Origin: Ricordea florida
Taxonomy: Eukaryota > Cnidaria > Anthozoa > Corallimorpharia > Ricordeidae
DNA length: 64,000 nucleotides
Direction of reading: 5' to 3'
Assembly: GCA_949710005.1 (NCBI GenBank)
Contig: OX453279.1
Coordinates: 23,053,009 to 23,117,008, forward strand
Shown here: one piece after another, positions 24,004 to 34,966 of the stretch
Layout: every line of letters starts with the position of its first letter
Position numbering within the stretch: the stretch's first letter is position 1
Position numbers and translations under genes: made by a program
Notes under the pieces: generated by a model
Database searches by the model: none
Seen by the model: the letters and a program-made list of their open reading frames with translations, nothing else
Told to the model about the DNA's origin: nothing

Positions 24004-26096
24004 ATGGCTTTAAATCTCGCTTGCAATGAAGAAACTCTTGTCTACAAAACAGGACAACAAGGGATGTCTACCAACGATGGAGTTGTGCTTTTTGGAATAA
24101 GTCCCGGAAATCCGTACTTCAAATCTGCTGTCATCCAGGACTATGTGGCTTACCTGGGACGGGAGAAGAGACGAATAGTGGTGGTTGTACCACAGCAACC
24201 AGCTGAGCACACCTACAGAGCTATGGGAAGCAAAGATCCAGTGAAACGCGCCAAGAGAAACGTTAGCAAACTGAAATCGCACTGCAAGAGAGCCATTGAT
24301 CAGGTAAACAGTATAAAAAGTTGTGTTCCTTTAAATTAAAATCTACTTAACAAGAACTAAATGTTGTTATAATACTTAAATGAACAAAATAAACTCGACG
24401 CTTTCTAGGATTTAAAAGATTTAAGAACGTTTTTGATTTATGAAAGAATGAAAATGATTTACGTTCGTTTGTCTATGCGCAAGCGCTCTTCTCATTTCCG
24501 TCACGTAATGTACCGCGCACGCATTCCTAACTGAGTCATTGTTCTTAAAACCCCACCCCAAAGCTTAGAACACTGCCATAAAATGGTGCCAGTATTTTCC
24601 CACAAGTTCTCTCCATATCATGCAAGAACTTTGCGACTTTGCGTCGTGCCTTCCGTTGTACATTTGTGCCCTCGTTGAAATGCAAACACAATTCCAGTTG
24701 AGGCTTCGTATAACTATTTTATTTCATTTTCCTATTTATTCTTTTGTTTTTATTTGCTCAATGACCTCGAATTCCGATTTCTTAATTTTCCAGGTCAACC
24801 AGAACAAAAAAATGGCTGGTGATTTCCACATGTTAGACTGGACTCGCGAAGTGGACACACACGAGGCTTACCTAGAGGCAATGAAATTCATTCTTAACCT
24901 TTACGAAGACAACTCAAAATTCCGCTCGGATGTAGCAGGAACAACCGCTAAAGTCCTGGGAAAAGGCTCCAACTCTTCTGATGAAAGCGGTTCAGGTTAG
25001 AAAGTGCTTTTTATGTATAAAGGTATCTGTTTTGTGTATATATATTACCATACTCTTTTTTATATTTCTTTTTTATCTATATTTATTCTGCAAAATGCCT
25101 TCTTAAGCCATTCTTGCTTGCCTTACACGAAGTTTACAACCACATTGTGGCACGATCGGATTTATTTATTTATTTGTTCACGAGAGTCAAACGCATGTCG
25201 CGTGATCTAGTAAGTCACTCATGTACGCATTGCAGACCTATTTTAAGTTATCTGATATGAGTTATTAGACAGCAGGAAATATTTCCCCCGAACTTTCAAT
25301 GTCTCGTGTGTCACTCACCTCAAGTGATCTCTGTGTTTTGGAATAGGCAATTGCTAAAATGTTTTACAACAAACCCTCTTCTTTTTTGTTGTGAGACGGG
25401 ACCTACGGTTTATCGTCTCTATCCGAGATGACTAGAGAGTCTAACCATTTTAAAGAAGTCATTACAAAGGCAGAACTTTCGCCTCAGTTGTTTAAAGATC
25501 CTAAGTACTAGTCCAGCCAGGGTTTCAACCCGCGACCTCCCGCACGGTAGTCCAGTGGTCTAAATGAACTGAGCTAACCGGTTGGCTGTTAGCACTCCAT
25601 GATTAAGTAGCGTCAGGTCCCCATAGAAGTTCTATGCTCTCACCTTGCACAGCATTACTTCTCTCGGCTTCTCACTAAACACAGAACAAAAGAAATAGCC
25701 TAGAAGAGAACGATGCACACAAAATGTGTGGGTAGAACTGTAGTCCAACCTTAAAAGGTTTATACTTGCATCACGTTTGCTGCAAAATCTTCTGTCTCCA
25801 AGCTTGAAGACTGTCATTTGATTAAATAAATGATAATATCTCTGTTTGCAGAATCCTCTGAGTTTGAAGATGACGAAAATGTTCAAGAAGGTGTCTACTA
25901 TTTGTTAAAAGAACTCGCCTTCCTCATCGCCAGCAAACAGATCTTCGCCACAGATCACGTCACTGTCATCTACTACCGGAGTTTTCTTGTGTACGAGAAT
26001 TTTGTCAATGGAGACTATGACGGGGAACCAAAGAAAGGACTGGGACTATCGATCATCAAGTACAACCACGAGCGACTGCGCAGATCATTTGAATAA
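24004..26096 (+). CDS. Cyclodipeptide synthase, copy 2
   Basis: Intact paralogue of copy 1 and probably the cleanest gene of the array. Exons 24004-24303, 24794-24995 and 25852-26096 have the same sizes (300, 202, 245) and phases as copy 1, giving 248 aa. The active-site string is FGISPGNPYF (Ser33, Asn36), and the basic helix, YLLKE pair and Tyr208 are present. I count about 20 substitutions against copy 1, clustered in the C-terminal ten residues and exon 2. The last residues are ERLRRSFE, more basic than in copy 1. AATAAA at 26218-26223, 122 bases after the stop, is a plausible polyadenylation signal. A tRNA-derived SINE lies in intron 2. Upstream DNA is shared in part with copy 1 and in part with copy 3, so this copy sits between the other two in the duplication history. 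Confidence 0.92.
25395..25590 (-). repeat. tRNA-derived SINE in CDPS copy 2 intron 2
   Basis: The minus strand carries a tRNA-like head: GGTTAGCTCAGTT (A-box) and GGGTTGAAACCCTGG (B-box). The body continues to about 25395. It is not a functional tRNA, because an extra stretch separates the A-box from the anticodon region. Confidence 0.6.
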
Positions 26097-26217
26097 GTCA
26101 AAGAAATGAAACAGAACTGAACAGTAAATACTTGTATCAAGTAAACGTTTATTTTATCCCGTCATGCAGAAGACCCAACTATTGAAGAAAATGAAATATG
26201 TATAAGTTGATGTAGAA

Positions 26218-26223
26218 AATAAA
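26218..26223 (+). terminator. Likely poly(A) signal of CDPS copy 2
   Basis: A canonical AATAAA lies 122 bases after the stop codon. The aligned position after copy 1 (about 18817) reads AAGTGA, so copy 1 lacks this signal. Confidence 0.55.
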
Positions 26224-26239
26224 CTTTTAGCCTCCACCG

Positions 26240-27470
26240 TAACAAAAATATTTCTTTATCAGTGACACGAACACTCATAAGAGATTAACCTTATATCAAA
26301 GAAACTTCAGTCCGTAAGTCTTGCAATAACTATTATTCTCCGTTGTCTTCAGTAACAAAAACCGGTAGCCTTGGACTAAAATATATCAAATTAAAAGTCA
26401 CTTGGAAGTTTAATTCACGCACTTACAATGTAGCAGAAAAATATCTATACCATTATTATTGTTCATGCATGTTAGTGACGTTTGGTCCGATCGTGATTGT
26501 AATTCAGTTGACGTTGTGATTGTATCAATATTTACAGAGGTTTATCCAGCCAAGTTCAACAGCCATGCTCGATTTTCCGCCACCAAAACAAGGCCTGCAG
26601 GACCAACAAAAGGTTCTTGCAAGACTGAGCTCTCCACTTAATTATCACAACTCACCAACCCTTATCCTCCAAGTTCTCGACCTACCAATGCCATCCGTAC
26701 ATTTACTCGGTTAATATTTACTGTTAATATTTTCAATTGCAATGACAGATTAAAAGAAAATATAATGTAATAAATTCTAAAATGATGGAAATTCACCCAA
26801 TAAAAATATTAATGAAATCAATTATTATACAATTACTGCCTTCGTTATGTTTAACTGTCAACATCCGCTCACAGCTCATTATCAATACAATCTGTAACTT
26901 CTAGTTCATATTGCTATTAATTTTTGACCAACCGCGCATCCAATAATGATGAGGCAAAGGCCAATTCAGTGCGTGTTTGTGTGGATATCCAAGGGCCCCT
27001 GTCAACTTTTTTTTAGATTCAAGGGAAAATATTTGTTTAGACAAATACCAGACTCTTCTGATGGTAGTTTCAATACCCATGCTATCTTGAATAAGGAAGC
27101 CCACATTGTGAATGAAAATATATTCAGTGTCGATAAATGTAACAAACAAATAGGAAAGTTGATTTGTGGTTGTGATTCCGAGGGTACAAATCACAGAGGA
27201 CACTTTCCAAATTATTGCTTAAGCCATGTTTTCAAAGGTTTCATATGCAGTTGATTGTTTAATTGAACTTTGTTTTACTGTTTTCATATGCCATCTAGTG
27301 AACATCAGCCACAATGAGTCAGTTTTTTTTGGAGATTATACACCAGTTATACACCTCCGGAAATTGGGGTGATTCTTAATCGCTTAATCCAATCCGCTCT
27401 TGATATATCAAATAATTGTTGATCAGTAATGGTAATAGGACTGAGTAAAGTCCAATTCGGTCTGTAATTA
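26240..27470. other. Spacer between CDPS copy 2 and relic 2
   Basis: Moderately long open frames occur (for example about 26946-27254 on +), but none shows a recognisable domain or splice context. I see no gene to support. Confidence 0.4.
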
Positions 27471-27475
27471 TACGA

Positions 27476-27649
27476 GTGATAACACTGAGATCGGACGACC
27501 CCTCCATGGCGCGAAAAAGGACCACCCTGGGAATGAGATTGCGGATTACCCGGACTCATTCCAAAAAGCACAACTCCGTTTTCCGTAGACATCACTTCAT
27601 GCTCTGTTTGGTTGAATGTGGTTTCTTCATCGCAACAGAAATTTAATAC
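27476..27649 (-). pseudogene. Antisense relic of CDPS exon 1 (relic 2)
   Basis: On the minus strand, 27649-27543 keeps the exon-1 reading frame from about residue 3 through the active site (VVLFGMSPGNP), with the Ser and Asn positions retained. It then runs straight into non-CDPS DNA that is also joined to relic 1. The start codon, the basic helix and exons 2 and 3 are absent. The frame stays open to 27347, but this looks like chance. Confidence 0.8.
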
Positions 27650-28204
27650 CAGCTTTTAATTATTTATATTTCGGTGCTCTTGGATTCTATCTGAGAGTAT
27701 CGCTCTGTAGAAACTATTGTAAGGACTGACTGCCTTATATGTCCTTACATTTATCGTAAGCTGGAAAGGAGTGGCTAGAACGAACTGAATCGGTAATGCG
27801 GTTAGAAATAAACATAAAATCCCTTGCATGCGCGTGACAACTGAATCATCATTTATAGTTGCGGAAGTAATTCAAGTTGATATTCATTAGCTGTTTTAAT
27901 ACTAGGGGACGCATTATCCGTCTGGACGAAGTTGGGCAAACATTCGTAGTTCGTTTGGCTATGCTTAGACCGAGAACAATAAACTTCCACGCGTAACTTA
28001 AATGACAAAAATATGATGATTAAAATTATGAGCACGGTTATCACTGAATTGTACTACACGAAGTCCAATTACCAATTATTGTGTCAATAACAAAATGCTA
28101 GAAACTCAGGAAGTAGTAAGGCTGTCAAAATCTAAAGAAAACATATCTGAATAAAAGTCATTGGACCAGCTAATTTCGTCCATTTTTGTTTTTAATCAAG
28201 ACTT

Positions 28205-28467
28205 GTCAACCTCCTCACTTAAGAAATTTTCCTTGATTTTGATTGGCTAGGATGAGCTAAGTAGTTAAAGCTTATTGGCTAATGGCATAAAGTGCTCAAT
28301 TCTTATTGGCTGCGTAACTGTCCGATTTGACTTTTCCGACTACGGCGACATATATATAGACCCGGGAAAGCAGCGTTAATTAACTGTTTCTGCGAGGTGA
28401 CCTGTTTGTTAAGAGTTTCCACTGTACTTTTTTTCCGTATCGAGTGCGCATAAAGAGAAATTCCAAC
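28205..28467 (+). promoter_or_regulatory. CDPS copy 3 promoter
   Basis: TATATATA at 28351-28358, then GACCCGGGAAAG and the leader, with the same upstream ATTGG boxes as copy 2. The leader holds an extra stretch (about 28411-28422) that copies 1 and 2 lack. The promoter looks intact although the gene behind it is broken. Confidence 0.55.
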
Positions 28468-29473
28468 ATGGCTTTAAATCTCGCTTGCAATGAAGAAACT
28501 CTTTTCTTCCCCAAACCGGACAACAAGTCATGTCTACCAACGATGGAGTTGTGCTTTTTGGAATAAGTCCCGGAAATCCGTACTTCAAATCTGCTGTCAT
28601 CCAGGACTATGTGGCTTACCTGGGACGGGAGAAGAGACGAATAGTGGTGGTTGTACCACAGCAACCAGCTGAGCACACCTACAGAGCTATGGGAAGCAAA
28701 GATCCAGTGAAACGCGCCAAGAGAAACGTTAGCAAACTGAAATCGCACTGCAAAAGAGCCATTGATCAGGTAAACAGTAAAAAAAAAGCTGTGTTGCTGG
28801 AAATTAAAATCGACTTAACAAGAGGTAAATGTTGTTATAATACTAAAGTGAACATAAATAACCAAAATAAATTCGACGCTTTCAAGAATTTAGAAGATTT
28901 AAGAATGTTTTCGAACTATGAAAGAGTGAAAATGATTTACATTCGTTTGCCTATGCACAAGCGCTCTTCTCATTTCCGTCACGTAATGTACCGCGCACGC
29001 ATTCCTAACTGAGTCACTGTTCTGAAAACCCCACCCCAAGGCTTAAAACACTGCCATAAAATGGTGCCAGTATTTTCCCACAAGTTCTCTCCATATCATG
29101 CAAGAACTTTGCCAGTTTGCGTCGTGCCTTCCGTTGTACATTTGTGCCCTCGTTGAAATGCAAACAAAATTCCAGTTGAGGCTTTGTAGAACTATTTTAT
29201 TTCATTTCCTTATTTATTCCTTTGTTTTTATTTGCTCAATAACTTCGAATTCCGATTTCTTAATTTTCCAGGTCAACCAGAACAAAAAAATGGCTGGTGA
29301 TTTTCACATGTTAGACTGGACTCGCGAAGTGGACACACACGAGGCTTACCCAGCAGCAATGAAAGGCATTCTTAACTTTTACGAAGACAACTCAAAATTT
29401 CGCTCGGATGTAGCAGGAACAACCGCTAAAGTCCTGGGAAAAGGCTCCAACTCTTCTGATGAAAGCGGTTCAG
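28468..29473 (+). pseudogene. Cyclodipeptide synthase, copy 3 (broken)
   Basis: Third tandem CDPS copy. Exon 1 lies at 28468-28769 and exon 2 at 29272-29473, with the same splice sites as the other copies. Relative to copies 1 and 2, exon 1 has a net +2-base change around 28500-28528, so translation from the usual ATG soon shifts frame. An in-frame ATG at 28530, equal to Met21 of copy 1, would restart just before the active site FGISPGNPYF. Exon 2 has AYPAAMKG where the others have AYL and no Pro or Gly. Exon 3, which carries the Tyr/Glu pair and Tyr208, is not found between 29474 and the P450 start, although intron-like DNA homologous to copy 2 continues to about 29870. The donor at 29474 is phase 1 and no downstream P450 acceptor is phase 1, so an in-frame fusion is not available. 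Confidence 0.85.
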
Positions 29474-29869
29474 GTTAGAAAGTGCTTTTTATATATAAAG
29501 GTATCTATTTTGTGTATATATCACCGTATTCGTTTTAACATTTTTTATCTCTATTCATTCTGCAAAATGCCTGTTTAAGCCATTCTTATTTGGCTTACAT
29601 GAAGCTGGCAGCCACATTGTGGCACGATCAGATTTATTTATTTATTTGTTCACGAGAGTCAAACGCCTGTCGCGTGATCTAGGACGCCACTCATGCACGC
29701 TTTGCAGACCTATCTTAAGTTATTTGATATGAGTTATTAGACAGCAGGAAATATTTCCCCTGAACTTTCAATGTCTCGTGTGTCACTTCTAATGTCAAAT
29801 ACGTCGCGCTCACCTCAAGTGATCTCTGTGTTTTGGAATAGGGAATTGCTAAAAGAGTCCTAAAATATT

Positions 29870-30394
29870 TTACAATAAATCCTTTTCGTTTTGTTTTCTT
29901 TCTTCTTTTTTTTTTGCAATCTTCAAGTTTTTTACTCAGCAATAATAAAAACATAGAATATACTTTTTTTCTTGGACAATTTTCCTCATTTTCTCTTATC
30001 ATATCAGACGGGGTTATGTTCTCTTTCTTCATTTTCTCCTGCGTCTAGTTAATAGATTCATTGACGTCATTGAATACGGAAGCTGATCTCTGATGCCCCG
30101 GGTTTTCCCCTGATTGACATGTCACCAGCCAGGAAGTAAGCTATGTTCTCTATAATCGCACCAGCGAAGGAATTTCCTATTTTCAATATAAACACTCGCT
30201 CAACACCTCGTGATTTTCACAGTATAGACTCTTATTTCTTCGAAAGTGGCAACATCACCTCGTGATTTCACAGTATAAAGACTCGTGATTTCCCAAAAGT
30301 GGCAAATTGATGCTGGGGTTAGCTTGACCGTTTTGGATCCGAAGGAATCGACCAAGAAAAGCGATTTTAATACATAAGAAGACGACCGTGAAAG
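29870..30394 (+). promoter_or_regulatory. P450 upstream region with duplicated 52-bp unit
   Basis: Two tandem copies of a unit starting CACCTCGTGATT (30204 and 30256) each contain a CAGTATA box. The second has TATAAAG at 30274-30280, 115 bases before the ATG, and is the best TATA candidate. Homology to CDPS copy 2 intron ends at about 29870. Confidence 0.45.
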
Positions 30395-33300
30395 ATGTTA
30401 ATAATCTTAGCTACTGCTGTTGCTGTTGTAGCAGCTTTGCTACTGTGGGCTGTTAAAAGCTTTAAAGAGGTAAGAGATTTTGAAGTTCATGAGAGCGATA
30501 TGCTCCAAGAATCCTAGTTTTACTTTTGGTCATGTCGCCAGAGAGTCATGTCGCCCTAAGTCATGTCGCTCTTGACTAGAGCCCGGTCGCATGAAATTTT
30601 TAGTCATGTCGCCTGAAACATCGAGTGATGTCGCCCGATGGAATATCATGTCTAAAATCAGGGTGACATAAGACATAGCGAACCGATAAAATATCTTGCC
30701 GATTCGGAAATTTCTTGGTCCTACTTCCATGTAATCTGGGTCTCATCTACGGTGCTCTCTGTCCTCTCTGAAGCAGGAACTCCAATGGAGAGGGCGTCTG
30801 GCATGGACGAGACTTGCGTTACATTACCGTCCAGAAATTGTGAAATTAAACGTGGAAACGGTCAACTATCACTTATTTTCACTGGGCGGTGTTCAAGTAT
30901 TTGCTGCTGTCGAATGCGGCTTTTATTTTCGCTCTTTAAAACTACTGAGGCGATTATAATAACAGATGTTTTTTTTTTCATCGAATTTTTTAGCCAGGTT
31001 TTTACGGTTTCGATTTATGTTGTCCAGGGGGTAACAAGTCGCTAATTCCGATAGTCAATAAACATCGACCGTAGTCGATAAAAGTCGATGCTAATCAATC
31101 GACAAATATAGGAAATCGCCGATAAAAGTCGATCAAAAAATTTCTTGTGGTTATCGATTTTGACCGACTTTTGGTGTTAGAGTTCGATTTCAATCGACTT
31201 TTATCGAAAAGTATCGAAAGATAAAAAATAGGGAGTCCAGGACTACATGTGGCTACTGCAATTTAGTAATTTTTATAGGCTGTGCACTTTATTTTATAGT
31301 AAGATTTGTCAAGTAATAATGCACCACGTTTTTCAATTTCTAACACTGATTGACTTGAAAGTCACTGAAGTTAAGATTTAAATTTAGTTTCTGAGGTAAT
31401 TGGGTCTGGTGTGAGTGCATAATAAACTATACACTTAGTTTAGTTGTCATTTCGTTGTTATTCTAATTTTAGAAAAGAAATTTAACATAACAAAACATTG
31501 TTAGCGTTGGATTATGTGCATTTTCAATATGTCGATGTAACTTCAATGGAACTTTCAAAATCGAGACCTACGTTACTGAGACCGCAGTCATCTTAAGTTG
31601 TGGCTGGGAAAAAAGTCTCCAAACAAACCTCAATACGCTCTATCTTATGCCTCACTTTTCCCCGATCTTAGACATTCATCGGGCGACATCACTCGATATT
31701 TCGGGCGACATGACGGGTTACCATAGATACCTTACTTTTCAGCAGACCGTGTTTTGTCGCCATCTTCCATTTTTGCAATACTGTCTACGCTGTAACTAAA
31801 CATCCATGCGCAAGCTGAGGGATGTGACGTGACCATATTCGCGAAATCTTTCGGAAAGTTTACGGTCTTTTCATATTCTTGTAACATGAAAACGCCTTAA
31901 AACTATCATGACAGGGGGAACGAGGAGAAATATTTATAAGCCGTGGTTTGAAAGTGTCTCAATCTAAAGCGATTTCGAAAACGTAAATTCTGATTTCTTC
32001 ACGTCGCGATCGGTTTCAGTGTAAGTGTTCGGCAATGCGACTATCAAAATTGAATCAAATACAACAAAGTTATGATCAAGGTGATTCTAGGAATCCTGAA
32101 AGCAGAGGTTTTTTTTTCAGCAATAAACTTTTCTTTTCTCTGATGGAGGCTAACATTCATCTTGGCTTAAAAATCACACCATGTGGCAGACCACACGTCA
32201 CCATATGTACAATTTGATATCCAATATTCTAGACAACTTACTGTCTGACGAAAACTCGACACCATATTTGGAAATCCGCAATGTGCAGCCATGTAGTGTT
32301 GTTTAGTTTTCATTTCTTCAAGTCGAAATAAATGAGAGACGATAATTTTGGAGACTTCAACTAGATATGTTAATCGATAACAATGTATCCCCCCACATTA
32401 TTATTCATGTAATTTATTTTTAGGTACTTGATATGTATACTTCGAAACAGCTTTTCCATGTTCTTCTTTTCCTCTCCATTGAGTGTCACAGGTTGGCTAC
32501 GCACTTGAGTCACGCTCCGTTATAAAGGTGTCACGCAAAGTAGTATGGTGCATTGTATTTTGGCATAGTTCATCAAAAGCCGATGCTGCAACGCTACTGC
32601 CCTTACCAAAATGAAAAGTAGTATTCAAACGACGCATAAGCAAAATACGCTCAGATAAAAAAAGCAAACTGAAATCTTATTCTAAAACGAAATCCACACT
32701 GTCATTACCCTCTCGCTCCCACTTTACGCAGTATAGTATAAATATAAACAAACTAACAAACGTAGCCAAACGAAAGCAAACGTATCATTCTTTTGTTTTC
32801 TTTCAGACTTATTTCTGGAAAACAGAATCAGGAGACGTGATTCAAGGATCAGGATTTCGGGCTTTTTCCCCGACTCTTATCGGCTGGAAGGACAGCAGCT
32901 TGACAAAATTCAGAGTGTATTTGCTTCGCTTCTTACCTGGTCCCCCGAAACTGTAAGTCTGTTGCTATAGTAATAATTTTTGGTACCTAATATTGATCAC
33001 TGAGTATTTTAGTCACCTCCCATAATGTTAGAAGGAGACACACGGTAGAGAAGCAGTTATTGTGTTAGACTCTCGAACAGGAGGTCGGATTGTAGCCCTG
33101 TAATTGACTAACATTCCACCCACAGGGGGGGTACTCTAATATAAATAATCCTAGATGCTTCATACTTCAGAAACATTGAGAAGCTCCAACTTTGCAGGCT
33201 CCATGGCCCTTGTGCACTATGTAAGAATCTCTATGCAAGAGGAGTATTGCATGGCACGTAAAAACTTGAACGTCTATTGATCCTAAGATAGGTAGTAACC

Positions 33301-34935
33301 AACCATAATGACGTCACGGACTACGCTGAAGACAGCAGAGAAGAAAAGGGTTATGCTATATTTGGTAGTTTTAAAGAGTGGTTCCATCTGTTTTGTTCCA
33401 ATTGGAAGTTACACGGTTCTTATTCTTTTCTTTTCTTGAGCTCATATAGGGAAACGTGCTGTGATGAAATAACGTGCTGCAAATATTAATCATAACCTCT
33501 TATCAACTTGATTTAACAGCATCATCACCGATCCACAAATTGCTGTCAAGTTCATGGCCAAACAGCACAAATACCTTCGCATGAAAGACTTTCGCCTTGG
33601 TAGCGTATTCCGCCGAATGTTTGGGGAAGCGGCTGGAGCGGCCAGTGGTCAGTCGCACAAGCGCATACGTAGTACGTTCGACAACTGCTACAGTTCCGAA
33701 AGTGTGGCGCAAAAAGTGGAGATGATGGTAGAGGAGTGTCAGCGGTATTTGCGCTTAGTAATTGAGGAGAAAAAGGTATCGCTGATACTAATGGGCCTAG
33801 AAGTGTGACCATTCTTTGTAAAGCTACTGACCAGTACTGTACTGTGTTACTGTTTGTTTTACTTTACAGTGTGGTTCTAACTTTTTCATCTGTGGATCAA
33901 ACCATGCAGTGTGACCATTCTTTGTAACGCTACTGAACAGTACTGTACTGTGGTACTGTTTGTTTTACTATACAGTGTGGTTCTAACTTTTTCATCTGTG
34001 GATCAAACCATGCAGTGTGACCATTCTTTGTAAAGCTACTGAACAGTCCTGTACTGTGGTACTGTTTGTTTTACTATACAGTGTGGTTCTAACTTTTTCA
34101 TGTGTGGATCAAACCATGCAGTGTAACCATTCTTTGTAAAGCTACTGAACAGTACTGTACTGTGGTACTGTTTGATGTACTATACAGTGTGTTTCTACCT
34201 TTTTCATCTGTGGATCAAACCATGCAGTGTGACCATTCTTTGTCAAGCTACTGAACAGTACTGTACTGTGGTACTGTTTGTTTAACTATACAGTGTGGTT
34301 CTAACTTTTTCATCTGTGGATCAAACCATGCAGTGTGACCATTCTTTGTAAAGCTACTGAACAGTACTGTACTGTGTTACTGTTTGTTTTACTATACAGT
34401 GTGGTTCTAACTTTTTCATGTGTGGATCAAACCATGCAGTGTAACCATTCTTTGTAAAGCTACTGAACAGTACTGTACTGTGGTACTGTTTGATGTACTA
34501 TACAGTGTGTTTCTACCTTTTTCATCTGTGGATCAAACCATGCAGTGTGACCATTCTTTGTCAAGCTACTGAACAGTACTGTACTGTGTTACTGTTTGTT
34601 TTACTATACAGTGTGGTTCTAACTTTTTCATCTGTGGATCAAACCATGCAGTGTGACCATTCTTTGTAAAGCTACTGAACAGTACTGTACTGTGTTACTG
34701 TTTGTTTTACTATACATATGGGTTTTTGACCAAGCGTGAGGTCAAGATGGCTGGATATTGGCTAAGTTCTTTTTTTTGCGTGTTTATCGACCGAGACGAA
34801 GTCGAGGTCCATAAACACGCAAAAAAGAATGAGGCCAATATCCAGCCATCTTGACCGAACAAGCTTGGTCAATAAAGGATTTATTGGATGAATTTTCCTT
34901 GCGGGACAAAGCCCTTATCCCGAGCGGGCAACCTA

Positions 34936-34966
<31 letters not shown>

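Noticed and set aside
27347-27595. Minus-strand frame containing VVLFGMSPGNP as a separate CDPS-like gene
   Set aside because: It has only part of exon 1, no basic helix, no later exons and a non-CDPS continuation shared with another relic.
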